From the NCBI GenBank assembly GCA_023426275.1, contig JAFABC010000155.1:1-7709 (forward strand): DNA of 7,709 bases. The letters are read 5' to 3'. The notes below the pieces were generated by a model, which saw only the letters and a program-made list of their open reading frames with translations, searched no databases and had not been told where the DNA came from. The stretch is from Pseudomonadota bacterium (GTDB taxonomy: Bacteria > Desulfobacterota > Desulfovibrionia > Desulfovibrionales > Desulfovibrionaceae). Every line of letters begins with the position of its first letter. The stretch's first letter is position 1. A program made the position numbers and the translations under genes. This document shows positions 1 to 6,339 of the stretch, piece after piece.

Positions 1-33
1 AAGCAGGGCGTCCCGCGAGAGATCGTCGTTCAT
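1..33 (-). CDS. Possible start of a gene running off the left edge
   Basis: An ATG at 33 opens a frame of 11 codons (MNDDLSRDALL) to the window edge. An AGGA lies 6 bases upstream of it, at a usable Shine-Dalgarno distance. It follows tnpR on the same strand after a 117-base gap. In Tn21-like elements the transposase gene tnpA comes next, so tnpA is the natural guess by position, but 11 residues cannot confirm it and the gap is longer than usual. The opposite strand of the same bases also reads like protein, so this call is weak. Confidence 0.27.
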   Translation of the reverse strand, partial: MNDDLSRDALL

Positions 34-150
34 GCGCGTCCTGTCGCATGGCAGGTGAAGCAAGTGGCTGGAAAAAGACGTTGATCACGCCGCCGAACGT
101 CTGGCGTGACTATGGCATCGCGCCGGCGTTCTGGCAAGCGAACAGGGGGC

Positions 151-711
151 TCAAACGGCTTCCCGCAGGTACTGATAGAGCGTCTGGCGGCTGATGCCGA
201 ATTCCCGAGCCAGGGCGGCCTTGGTTTCGCCGCCGGCGGCGCGCTGGCGAAGGTTCGCGGCCCGCTCGGGCGATAGGGCCTTTTTACGGCCCCGGTAGAC
301 GCCGCGTCCCTTGGCCAGCGCGATGCCCTCGCGCTGACGTTCGCGCACGACGGCCCGCTCGAACTCGGCAAACGCGCCCATCACCGACAACAGCAGCGTG
401 GCCATGGGCGAATCATCTCCGGTAAAACTGAGGTTTTCCTGGTAAAACTCCACCCGCACCCCACGTCCGGTCAGTGTCTGGACCAGCCGACGCAGGTCAT
501 CGAGATTGCGAGCCAGCCGGTCCATGCTATGCACTACCACGGTGTCGCCCTGGCGGGCGAAATCGAGCAGAGCAGCTAATTGCGGCCGTTCGGTATCCCG
601 GCCCGAAGCCGTGTCGGCAAACACCCGGTCGAACGCCGCCCCTTCGAGCTGTCGGGCCGGATTCTGGTCCAGGCTGCTTACGCGCGTATAGCCGAGCCGT
701 TGTCCCCGCAT
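151..711 (-). CDS. tnpR: Tn3-family serine resolvase TnpR
   Basis: A 186-residue small serine recombinase, full length for Tn3/Tn21 resolvases (about 180-190 aa). It resolves transposition cointegrates by recombining two res sites. The N-terminal catalytic domain (about 4-135) shows Y-T-R-V-S with nucleophile Ser12 and Arg10, RPQL with Arg42, and MDRLAR with Arg65 and Arg68. The SPMATLLLSVMGAFAEFER stretch (about 107-125) is the start of the long E helix. A C-terminal helix-turn-helix (about 143-183, including ALAREFGISRQTLYQYL) binds the half sites. I chose the ATG at 711, not the one at 726, because AAGGAG stands 6 bases ahead of it and because family members begin M-x-G-x-R-x-G-Y. The gene is downstream of its own res-like region, so autoregulation by binding there is likely, as in the family. 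No lesion is seen. Confidence 0.94.
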   Translation of the reverse strand: MRGQRLGYTRVSSLDQNPARQLEGAAFDRVFADTASGRDTERPQLAALLDFARQGDTVVVHSMDRLARNLDDLRRLVQTLTGRGVRVEFYQENLSFTGDDSPMATLLLSVMGAFAEFERAVVRERQREGIALAKGRGVYRGRKKALSPERAANLRQRAAGGETKAALAREFGISRQTLYQYLREAV

Positions 712-730
712 GGTATGCTCCTTCATGGTC

Positions 731-824
731 TGTCAGAAAAGGCTCTGTTTTCTAGCCTGACAAACGTCAAGAAATTTGAAAACTGACCCTATTTTTACGA
801 AAATACGGCCGTCGGGTCCAGTCA
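731..824 (-). promoter_or_regulatory. res-like resolvase binding region upstream of tnpR
   Basis: Several inverted half sites sit directly upstream of tnpR. TGTCAG (731-736) pairs with CTGACA (757-762), with AGAAAA/TTTTCT nested inside. CGTCAA (765-770) faces CTGAC (783-787). TATTTT/AAAATA (790-805) forms another dyad, and ACTGACCC (782-789) faces GGGTCCAGT (814-822). Tn3-family resolvases bind inverted TGTC-type half sites arranged as three subsites beside tnpR, so position and motif agree. I could not assign clean subsites I, II and III with canonical 28, 34 and 25-bp spacing. A TTGACG (765-770, minus) could be a -35 element for tnpR, but no good -10 is seen. Confidence 0.5.
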
Positions 825-903
825 TGTTGCGGTACACTTTAATTAGGCACAATATTTCTTCAGACCTAACTTTATACAGCTCCATCACAAAAGAGGACTA
901 CGC

Positions 904-941
904 CTTAGCATACAAAAAATTTCGTTTTGTGAGCCGTACCA
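904..941 (-). repeat. Tn3-family terminal inverted repeat (degenerate)
   Basis: Read on the minus strand from 941 to 904, the 38 bases match about 25 of 38 positions of the Tn21 terminal repeat as I remember it. The matches include CTCA, AAAACG and the inner end GCTAAG. The inner end GTATGCTAAG also resembles Tn1721/Tn501 (GTACGCTAAG). The orientation is correct: the inner end faces tnpR and the outer end faces the glycosyltransferase gene. The outer GGGG is replaced by TGGT, so the end is degenerate or the outer limit lies a few bases away. The partner repeat lies outside the window. Confidence 0.5.
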
Positions 942-949
942 TCCAGTCA

Positions 950-2359
950 TCAGAAAATAAAAATTGAATTAAGGCCAGGCAGGCCCGTGACTGCGCTCAA
1001 ACGGGCCATCGCCGCCGGCCAAGTGCCCGCGTCCGCCAGACTATGGCCGGTCAGCCGTAGCGACACCACCGTCTCTCCGCCTTGGGGCGGCAGGGCCAGC
1101 ACGGCATCGTTGCCATAGGCGTACAGCAGCAATCCTCCCTCTCGCCAAATGGCCAGACAGTGTCCGGCCAGGATCAGCCGGCCCAGGTCCGCGCCGGTAT
1201 AGACGGCCCGTTCCCGCCCGGTGACTGGGTCGGTCAGGGTCAGGCCTTCGATGAAAAACAGCCCAGGCGAGCGGGAAATGGCCAGGCGCAGCGGGCCGTC
1301 TGGCAGGCGAGCCCGCACCGTGGCCGGGACGTTGGGCGCGAAATTGCACGTCACGCGTACGGGCGGGAGGTACGGCCCCCGGTCGGTCATGGCGTCGAGC
1401 CAGAACCAGCGGTTGGCCGCCGCCCCGACCAGGGTGGGCCACAACAGTGGATCGAAGTCGGCCAGGGCGGTCAGAAGCGCGCCGTCGTCAAACCAAGCGC
1501 TGGCCGTCAGGGGATCGGTCCGGCTGGCCAGATGGGTTAGCAGATCCAGGCTCAGGGCCGCGGATAGGGACAGGGCGGTCACCCCTGGGGCCACGGCTGC
1601 CTTGATGGTCTGCTTGACCTGCAGCCCCTCTAGCACTTCCACTCCCCGGGTGAGCATGGCCTGTCGCCGGCTGGCGTCGTGGCGGCGATAGCGGTTGCGG
1701 GAGGCGGTGGCAAAGGCGAGGCGCCAGCCGGCCAGCAGCAAGGCGGCATAGGCCGCCCAGTCGCCACACAGGGAAAAACCGATCGTGGCTGCCAGAGCCG
1801 GGCGCAGGGCATCGGCTCGAAACAAGCAGGCGCTGGCGTTGGGGATGGTGTTGCGGAAAAAAAGGGCCTCGCGACACTCCTGCCGGCCGTCGGCTACGTA
1901 GTCGGTCAGCCAGCGGTCGGGGTCGAGCATGTCGGTGTGGTGGCGCAGGTTATCCCAGCGGCAGCCGGCCGCGTCGACCTCCACGGACTGGCAATAGGCT
2001 AAGCCCAGCCCGTCGTGGCGGGCGAAGCGTTGCAGCAGCAGGGCCAGGAAATCCGGTTCGCAGGCGTCGTCAGATTCGGCGATCCAGACAAAGGGCGCGC
2101 GGGCCTGCTCCAGGGCCAGCCGCCAGGCGGCAAAGGGATTGCCCGTGGGTGCTGGACTGCGCAGGAAGCGAAAACGCGGATCGTCGAGGCAGGACCGCGC
2201 CGTTTCATAGCTCTGGTCGGTGGAGCCGTCGTCAAGAAAGATCACCTCGAATCGGGGCATGGTCTGGGCGGCGATGGATTCCAGGCGCTCTCGCACAAAG
2301 GGGGCATGGTTGTGGCAGGGCACCAAGACGGAGACCAGCGGCACGTCCTGGCGGCTCAT
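950..2359 (-). CDS. GT2-family glycosyltransferase with C-terminal beta-rich half
   Basis: A 469-residue protein that probably transfers a sugar from a nucleotide-sugar donor at the cytoplasmic face during surface polysaccharide assembly. The GT-A domain (about 8-260) begins VSVLVPCHNHAPFVRERLES and carries DDGST (43-47), which contacts the nucleotide, and ESDD with Asp97 and Asp98 as the metal-binding DxD equivalent. A later GDW and an NRYRRHDASRRQ segment are typical of O-antigen GT2 enzymes. Residues about 330-460 form a strand-rich tail of unknown role. There is no signal peptide or clear membrane segment. The start ATG overlaps the upstream GT4 stop (ATGA, 2356-2359), with GGGAG 7 bases before it, so the two are probably translationally coupled. 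The final codons after GLPG (LNSIFIF, then TGA) are strikingly AT-rich beside the transposon fragment, so the 3' end may be a replacement tail. Donor and acceptor are not predictable. Confidence 0.9.
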   Translation of the reverse strand: MSRQDVPLVSVLVPCHNHAPFVRERLESIAAQTMPRFEVIFLDDGSTDQSYETARSCLDDPRFRFLRSPAPTGNPFAAWRLALEQARAPFVWIAESDDACEPDFLALLLQRFARHDGLGLAYCQSVEVDAAGCRWDNLRHHTDMLDPDRWLTDYVADGRQECREALFFRNTIPNASACLFRADALRPALAATIGFSLCGDWAAYAALLLAGWRLAFATASRNRYRRHDASRRQAMLTRGVEVLEGLQVKQTIKAAVAPGVTALSLSAALSLDLLTHLASRTDPLTASAWFDDGALLTALADFDPLLWPTLVGAAANRWFWLDAMTDRGPYLPPVRVTCNFAPNVPATVRARLPDGPLRLAISRSPGLFFIEGLTLTDPVTGRERAVYTGADLGRLILAGHCLAIWREGGLLLYAYGNDAVLALPPQGGETVVSLRLTGHSLADAGTWPAAMARLSAVTGLPGLNSIFIF

Positions 2360-4005
2360 GCCGTGACTCCCGCCCGGGGCAGCGGGTCCAGGCGCAGTCG
2401 CAGCAGTCGCAGGCCCAGCCGCCGCGTGTCGTCGGACAGCTTGTGCGCGGCCGGGGAACTGGCCCCGTCGATAGTCAGCACCACTTCGGCTCGATCCGTC
2501 CCGTCCGGTGTCGTCACGGCCAGTTCCACCCAGCGAGCCACGGCCGGCCCGGTCCAGCAGACCCGGCCGGCCGGCCGGTCGTTGACCGTGACGGCCACTG
2601 TTACTTCGCCGGTGTCGTCTGCGCCGAGAAAGGCCGTGGCCTCGAAGGCCAGCACGAAGCCCGCCCGCAAGGATGGCGGCAGGGCCAGGACCAGCCTGGC
2701 CCGGTCGCCAACGGTCCAGCGGCCGGTGTCCTCGCCCTCGCTCCAACCTTCCTTGAGATACTCTAGGCAGCAGGTGTCGCGTCCCCAGGCAATGTCGCGC
2801 CCAACAGGCGCCAGATGGGCCGGCGGAGCGGCGGCCAGGGTGTCCCAGTCGGGGCCGGGACCGGCCACGGCCGGTTCCAGGGAGCGCAGCAAGGCCGCAT
2901 AGGCTGTAAGCATGGACCTGGCCGTGAAGAAGGTTTGGGCGCGCTCCCGACCGGCCTGGCCCAGGGCGTGGCACAAGGTGGCATCGGCGGCCAGGGCGGC
3001 CACGCTCCAGGCCAGGGCGGCGGTTGCGGCCACGGCGTCGCGCCCGGGATCGGGCAGCAGGATGCCGGTTCCTCCCAGCAGTTCGGGGATGCCGCTGACG
3101 TTGCTGGCCACCACGGGCAGTCCCTGCCCCATGGCCTCGATCAGGCACAGCGGCATGCCTTCGGATTCCGACGGCAACAAGAACGCGTCGGCCGCGCCCA
3201 TCCAGTCGCGGACGTCGGCGCGTTCGCCAAGCACCGCCACCCGCGCCTCCAGCCCGGCCACGGCCCGACGCACCTGCTCCTCGCCGTCGTCCAATGACTG
3301 GCCGATCCAGACGAACACCGGCCGCCGGGGCAACGGGGCGTCCCACACGGCCCGCGCGGCCGCAATAAGGTGGCGATAACCTTTGCGGGGCTCGTAGCGG
3401 GCCACGGTCAAAAACAGCGCGTCGTCCGGGCCAAGGCCCAGTTCACGGCGCCGGGCCGCACATCGGTCCGGTTCTGGCGGGGCAAACCAAGCTTCCGGCC
3501 GGCCGTTGTAGATGACGCCCGAACGCCCGGCCGGCACTCCGTAATCCTGACGCAGCAGGGCTAGGTTTTCCGAGGACACGGACACCACGGCCAGAGCAGC
3601 TCCAAGGGTCCGGGTCACAGCCGCCCGTACCGGCGGATCTAGCGCGGCGGCCTGATTCGGGGCGGCGTAATTGACCACGGCCACGTAGGGCAACCCCCAA
3701 TCGAGGCAGACGGCCTTGGCCGCGAGGTTGGCGTCCGGCGCGGAATCGCAGAAAAGAACCAGCTGCGGCCGAAAGGTCAATAAGGCGGCGTCGGGCTCGT
3801 TACGGCTCGTCAGGGTTTTAGTGCGCAGCCGCTGGGTGTCGTAATCCAGCGGCACGAAGGCGATGTCCTCCCGACCGCTGCGGAGGTCGGCGGCTGCGGC
3901 CAGACCGATCGTCCGACCGTCTCCGGCCAGCCCGACGGCCAACAGCCCCGCGTTGACGGCCGTGCCGCCATAGCCGGGATCGTCACAATAAAGAAGGATG
4001 CGCAT
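2356..4005 (-). CDS. GT4-family (GT-B) glycosyltransferase with C-terminal beta-sandwich-like domain
   Basis: A 549-residue retaining-type glycosyltransferase. The N-terminal Rossmann half (about 1-165) begins MRILLYCDDPGYGGTA, whose glycine-rich loop suits nucleotide-sugar enzymes. The C-terminal half (about 166-375) has VARYEPRKGYRHLI, FVWIG and the E-x7-E donor-binding motif (Glu282 and Glu290 in SEGMPLCLIEAMGQGLPVVAS), followed by a GIPELL segment. Residues about 405-540 are an extra strand-rich module starting at CLEYLKEGWSEGEDTGRW and continuing with alternating hydrophobic strands and VTVNDRPAG. It resembles small jelly-roll modules attached to other surface-glycan enzymes, and binding carbohydrate is only a guess. 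The start at 4005 is set by AGGAG 6 bases upstream; an ATG 57 bases further up lacks a good site. It is the first gene of a two-gene leftward operon with the GT2 gene, likely making O-antigen or exopolysaccharide. Confidence 0.93.
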   Translation of the reverse strand: MRILLYCDDPGYGGTAVNAGLLAVGLAGDGRTIGLAAAADLRSGREDIAFVPLDYDTQRLRTKTLTSRNEPDAALLTFRPQLVLFCDSAPDANLAAKAVCLDWGLPYVAVVNYAAPNQAAALDPPVRAAVTRTLGAALAVVSVSSENLALLRQDYGVPAGRSGVIYNGRPEAWFAPPEPDRCAARRRELGLGPDDALFLTVARYEPRKGYRHLIAAARAVWDAPLPRRPVFVWIGQSLDDGEEQVRRAVAGLEARVAVLGERADVRDWMGAADAFLLPSESEGMPLCLIEAMGQGLPVVASNVSGIPELLGGTGILLPDPGRDAVAATAALAWSVAALAADATLCHALGQAGRERAQTFFTARSMLTAYAALLRSLEPAVAGPGPDWDTLAAAPPAHLAPVGRDIAWGRDTCCLEYLKEGWSEGEDTGRWTVGDRARLVLALPPSLRAGFVLAFEATAFLGADDTGEVTVAVTVNDRPAGRVCWTGPAVARWVELAVTTPDGTDRAEVVLTIDGASSPAAHKLSDDTRRLGLRLLRLRLDPLPRAGVTA

Positions 4006-4123
4006 GAACACTCCTGAAAGCCCGGTATCTGGCGCGCCCGTCGTCCAGGCGCACATCTGCATGCCATGTCCCCGGCAAGTCCACCAGGGGATGGCGGGGG
4101 GCGCCCCTTTCTTTCTGTGGAAA

Positions 4124-4139
4124 TTTCCTTACAAGGAAA
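4124..4139. repeat. 16-bp perfect palindrome in divergent intergenic region
   Basis: TTTCCTT and AAGGAAA flank a central AC, in the 191-bp gap between the leftward GT4 gene (start 4005) and the rightward CheC gene (start 4197). It is AT-rich within a GC-rich region. Position and symmetry fit a transcription-factor operator serving either or both operons. A second symmetric element, GGGGCGCCCC (4098-4107), followed by TTTCTTTC, lies 16 bases to its left. I see no convincing sigma-70 or sigma-54 promoter in the gap, and no gene. Confidence 0.35.
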
Positions 4140-4176
4140 GAGGCGTGCGGCTCCGGCTGGCCGGCGTCGCAACTTT

Positions 4177-4199
4177 CACCTCCAGGAGGCCCGCCGGTG
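4177..4199 (+). promoter_or_regulatory. Strong ribosome binding site fixing a GTG start, within a small dyad
   Basis: AGGAGG (4184-4189) stands 7 bases before GTG at 4197 and settles the start of the CheC gene. The site lies in CCTCC-A-GGAGG (4179-4189), and CACC (4177-4180) can pair with GGTG at 4196-4199. A local fold that hides the ribosome site or start codon is possible, but the central loop is short and the alternative stem is only 4 bp. Confidence 0.55.
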
Positions 4200-4808
4200 G
4201 AGCATGGCAACATCGCCGCCCGCATGGATCTGCTGAGCGAATGCGTCAATATCGGACTTGGCCGGGCGGCCGAGGCCTTAAACCGCATGTGCGCCACCCA
4301 CGTGACGCTGTCGGCTCCGGAAATCCGCTGCATCACCCGCGACGCCCTGACCGAGGTCACCGCCGACCGCTGCCCGGCCCAGTGCGAAGGCGTGTTTTTG
4401 CCCTTCACCGGAGCGATGAGCGGCATGACCGCCCTGGCCTTCGGCCACGAGGACGCCGCCGCCTTGGTCACCGGCCTGACCGAGGCCATGGGCATCACCG
4501 ACGTTTCCGAGGCCATGCGCGTGGACACCCTGCGCGAGGTCGGCAACGTGGTGCTGGTCGGCGTGCTCGGGGCCATGGGCACCATGCTCGGCCTGCACGT
4601 GGACTACAAGCCCCTGTCCACGGCCGGGGATCTGGCTCCGCTGCTGGCCGTGGCCGACGCGCTCAGTTCCATGACGCTCTACGTGCGGGCCAAGTTCACC
4701 CTGGCCCGGTATCAGGCCCGGGGCGACATCCTGGTCGTCCTGTCCCAGGAAGGGTTCCAGGCGCTCTCCGAGGCCCTGGACGCCAAAATCGACGCCCTGC
4801 GGAGGTAG
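4197..4808 (+). CDS. CheC-family chemotaxis phosphatase
   Basis: A 203-residue CheC-like protein of normal length for the family. CheC enzymes hydrolyse the phospho-aspartate of CheY-type response regulators. The family motif [D/S]x3Ex2Nx22P is present twice. Copy one has Asp11, Glu15, Asn18 and Pro41, within LLSECVNIGLGRAAEAL. Copy two has Asp110, Glu114, Asn117 and Pro139, with 21 instead of 22 residues before the proline. Both Glu-Asn pairs are intact, so activity is expected, unlike CheX-type proteins with one motif. It is soluble, with no signal or membrane segment. The start is GTG at 4197 with a strong AGGAGG. It is first in a rightward operon: its TAG stop is 1 nt before the next start, and the Shine-Dalgarno site of the radical SAM gene lies in its last codons. 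No receptor, CheA, CheY or CheD is nearby, so the partner response regulator must be encoded elsewhere. Confidence 0.9.
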   Translation: MEHGNIAARMDLLSECVNIGLGRAAEALNRMCATHVTLSAPEIRCITRDALTEVTADRCPAQCEGVFLPFTGAMSGMTALAFGHEDAAALVTGLTEAMGITDVSEAMRVDTLREVGNVVLVGVLGAMGTMLGLHVDYKPLSTAGDLAPLLAVADALSSMTLYVRAKFTLARYQARGDILVVLSQEGFQALSEALDAKIDALRR

Positions 4809-4809
4809 C

Positions 4810-6339
4810 GTGCCGGGCTCCCGCGTTGTCCTGATTTCCCCCTATCCCGACATCACCGCCTTTGGCGTGCGTTCCCTGTCGGCCTGGCTGCGGGCCGCCG
4901 GGGTGGACACCCGGCTGATTTTTCTGCCCGATCCCCTGGGCGACGCCCTGACCGACCAGCCCGAGCGCTACCCCGTCGCCGTGCTCGACGCCGTGGCCGC
5001 CCTGTGCGAAGGCGCCCTGCTGATCGGCGTGTCGCTGATGACCAACTACACCGACAACGCGGTTCAAATCACCCGGGCGCTGCGCGCGCGCGTGGGCGCG
5101 CCGGTCCTGTGGGGCGGCGTCCACCCGACCATCCGGCCGGCCGAATGCCTGGAAACGGCCGACATGGTCTGCGTGGGCGACGGCGAGGAAGCCCTGCTCG
5201 ACATGGCCCGCGCCCTGGCCGCCGGCCGGCCGGTCACCGACATCCCCAACATCTGGGCCCGACGGCCCGACGGCAGTCTGGCCGAAAATCCGGTGCGGCC
5301 GCTGGCCGCCGACCTGGACGCCTTTCCCGCCCCGGACTGGTCCCACCGCGACCATTACATCTGGGACGCCGCGGCCGGGGCCGTGGTGCCGCTCACCCCG
5401 GCCGTGACGGAACGCTTCCTGGCCGGGGGCACGGTGTCGCGCCTGCTTGGCCGGGTGGGTTATCAGACCATGACCGGGCGCGGCTGCCCGCACCGCTGCG
5501 CCTACTGCGTCAACGACGCCGTCAAAAGTCTCTACGGGGCCAAGGGCTATCTGCGCTGGCGCAGCGTCGAAGGCGTCATGGCCGAACTGGAGGCCGTGCG
5601 CCGCGACATGCCCTTTGTCGGCTACATCTGGATTTCCGACGACGCCTTTTTCGCCCGGCCCCTGGACAACATCCGGGAGTTCTGCCGGGCCTACAAGGAC
5701 CGCATCGGCCTGCCCTTCACCTGCCTGGGCAGCCCGGCCACCATCAGCCGCGAGAAAATGGACGCCCTGGTCGAGGCCGGCATGGTCTATCTGCAAATGG
5801 GCGTGCAGACCGGCTCGCCGCGCATCCAGGCGCTGTTCAATCGACAGGCCATGGGCAACGACAAGATGCTCGCCGCCATGGCCGTCATCAACACCTACAA
5901 GGACCGGATGCTGCCCCCCAGCTACGATTTCATCCTGGACACGCCTTACGAAACCATGGCCGACCGCCTGGATTCGGTGCGTTTTATCGCCAGGATCCCC
6001 AAGCCCTTCCGACTTCAGCCCTTCTCCCTGGTGCTCTACCCCGGCACCAAACTGGCGGCTATGGCCGCCGCCGACGGGTTGCTCACGGACGAACGGCGCG
6101 ATGTATATACAAAAAGCTATACAATGCGCCGGCCTGACTATATCAATTTCCTTATCGTGGCGGCCAAGGGCGGCCGGTTCCCCTCGCGGCTGCTGGCCCT
6201 GTGCGCCAGCGATCCCGTGGCCCGGGTGCTGGCCTCCCGGCCGTTCGCCCCGCTGTGGCGGCTGGCTTTTGCCGTGGCCGGCCCGCTCAAGCGCCGGGTC
6301 AGAGGGCTGCTCGCCCGCCTGCGGGGGCGGCCGGCATGA
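4810..6339 (+). CDS. B12-binding domain / radical SAM protein (first of pair)
   Basis: A 509-residue protein of the cobalamin-binding radical SAM class, which uses a [4Fe-4S] cluster and S-adenosylmethionine, often with B12, for methylation or ring and carbon rearrangements. The N-terminal Rossmann domain (about 4-135) has LIGVSLMTNY, WGGVHPTIRPAECL (101-114) and VGDGEEALL, the usual B12-domain signatures, but no DxHxxG histidine ligand. The radical SAM domain (about 215-430) has CPHRCAYC, with cluster ligands Cys226, Cys230 and Cys233, and GVQTGSPRI (331-339). The last 40 residues are rich in Arg and hydrophobics, ending in an RRVRGLLARLRGRPA-like tail that may touch a membrane or nucleic acid. 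The start is GTG at 4810 with GGAGG 4 bases upstream. The stop overlaps the next start (ATGA). An AT-rich dyad lies at 6096-6129 inside the gene. The substrate is unknown. Confidence 0.93.
   Translation: MPGSRVVLISPYPDITAFGVRSLSAWLRAAGVDTRLIFLPDPLGDALTDQPERYPVAVLDAVAALCEGALLIGVSLMTNYTDNAVQITRALRARVGAPVLWGGVHPTIRPAECLETADMVCVGDGEEALLDMARALAAGRPVTDIPNIWARRPDGSLAENPVRPLAADLDAFPAPDWSHRDHYIWDAAAGAVVPLTPAVTERFLAGGTVSRLLGRVGYQTMTGRGCPHRCAYCVNDAVKSLYGAKGYLRWRSVEGVMAELEAVRRDMPFVGYIWISDDAFFARPLDNIREFCRAYKDRIGLPFTCLGSPATISREKMDALVEAGMVYLQMGVQTGSPRIQALFNRQAMGNDKMLAAMAVINTYKDRMLPPSYDFILDTPYETMADRLDSVRFIARIPKPFRLQPFSLVLYPGTKLAAMAAADGLLTDERRDVYTKSYTMRRPDYINFLIVAAKGGRFPSRLLALCASDPVARVLASRPFAPLWRLAFAVAGPLKRRVRGLLARLRGRPA
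6096..6129. repeat. AT-rich imperfect inverted repeat inside the first radical SAM gene
   Basis: Two 12-base arms, GCGCGATGTATA (6096-6107) and TATACAATGCGC (6118-6129), are inverted with 10 of 12 matches around a 10-base centre. The left arm also overlaps the perfect 10-bp palindrome TGTATATACA (6102-6111). Codons here (GTA, TAT, ACA, AAA) are unlike the G/C-ending codons of the rest of the gene. It could be an operator, an intragenic promoter, an RNA hairpin or chance. Confidence 0.4.

Larger units (their letters stand above)
1..941 (-). mobile_element. Partial Tn3-family (Tn21-like) transposon, right-hand end
   Basis: The order from right to left is terminal-repeat-like sequence (904-941), res-like inverted repeats (731-824), tnpR (711 to 151), then a possible following gene leaving the window. 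This is the res-tnpR-tnpA order of Tn21-subgroup transposons. The part between tnpR and the repeat is AT-rich, unlike the rest of the window. The transposase and the other terminal repeat are not in the window, so the left limit and completeness are unknown. The outer GGGG of the terminal repeat is not preserved, which may mean a decayed element. The resolvase itself is intact. An isolated resolvase remnant is the alternative. Confidence 0.55.

Noticed and set aside
776..967. 63-codon plus-strand frame in the AT-rich gap
   Set aside because: It starts at TTG without a ribosome site, spans the res-like region and the terminal repeat, and has no recognisable motif.
936..973. Second terminal-repeat-like sequence on the plus strand ending TTAAG
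   Set aside because: A base-by-base comparison with the Tn21 repeat gives only about 14 of 38 matches, as expected between AT-rich sequences.
2015..2902. 295-codon plus-strand frame antisense to both glycosyltransferases
   Set aside because: Its composition is typical of a high-GC shadow frame; the opposite strand has clear enzyme motifs.
950..3346. One 798-codon open frame on the minus strand
   Set aside because: Only the part from 2359 onward encodes a recognisable GT2 protein with an ATG and ribosome site; the upstream part is an Arg/Gly-rich out-of-frame reading of the GT4 gene.
4151..4180. Possible sigma-54 promoter upstream of the CheC gene
   Set aside because: No GG followed at the right 10-base spacing by GC was found.
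4696..5796. 366-codon minus-strand frame antisense to the first radical SAM gene
   Set aside because: It is His/Gly/Gln-rich low-complexity sequence, the usual mirror of a GC-rich gene, and it covers the CxxxCxxC motif of the real gene.
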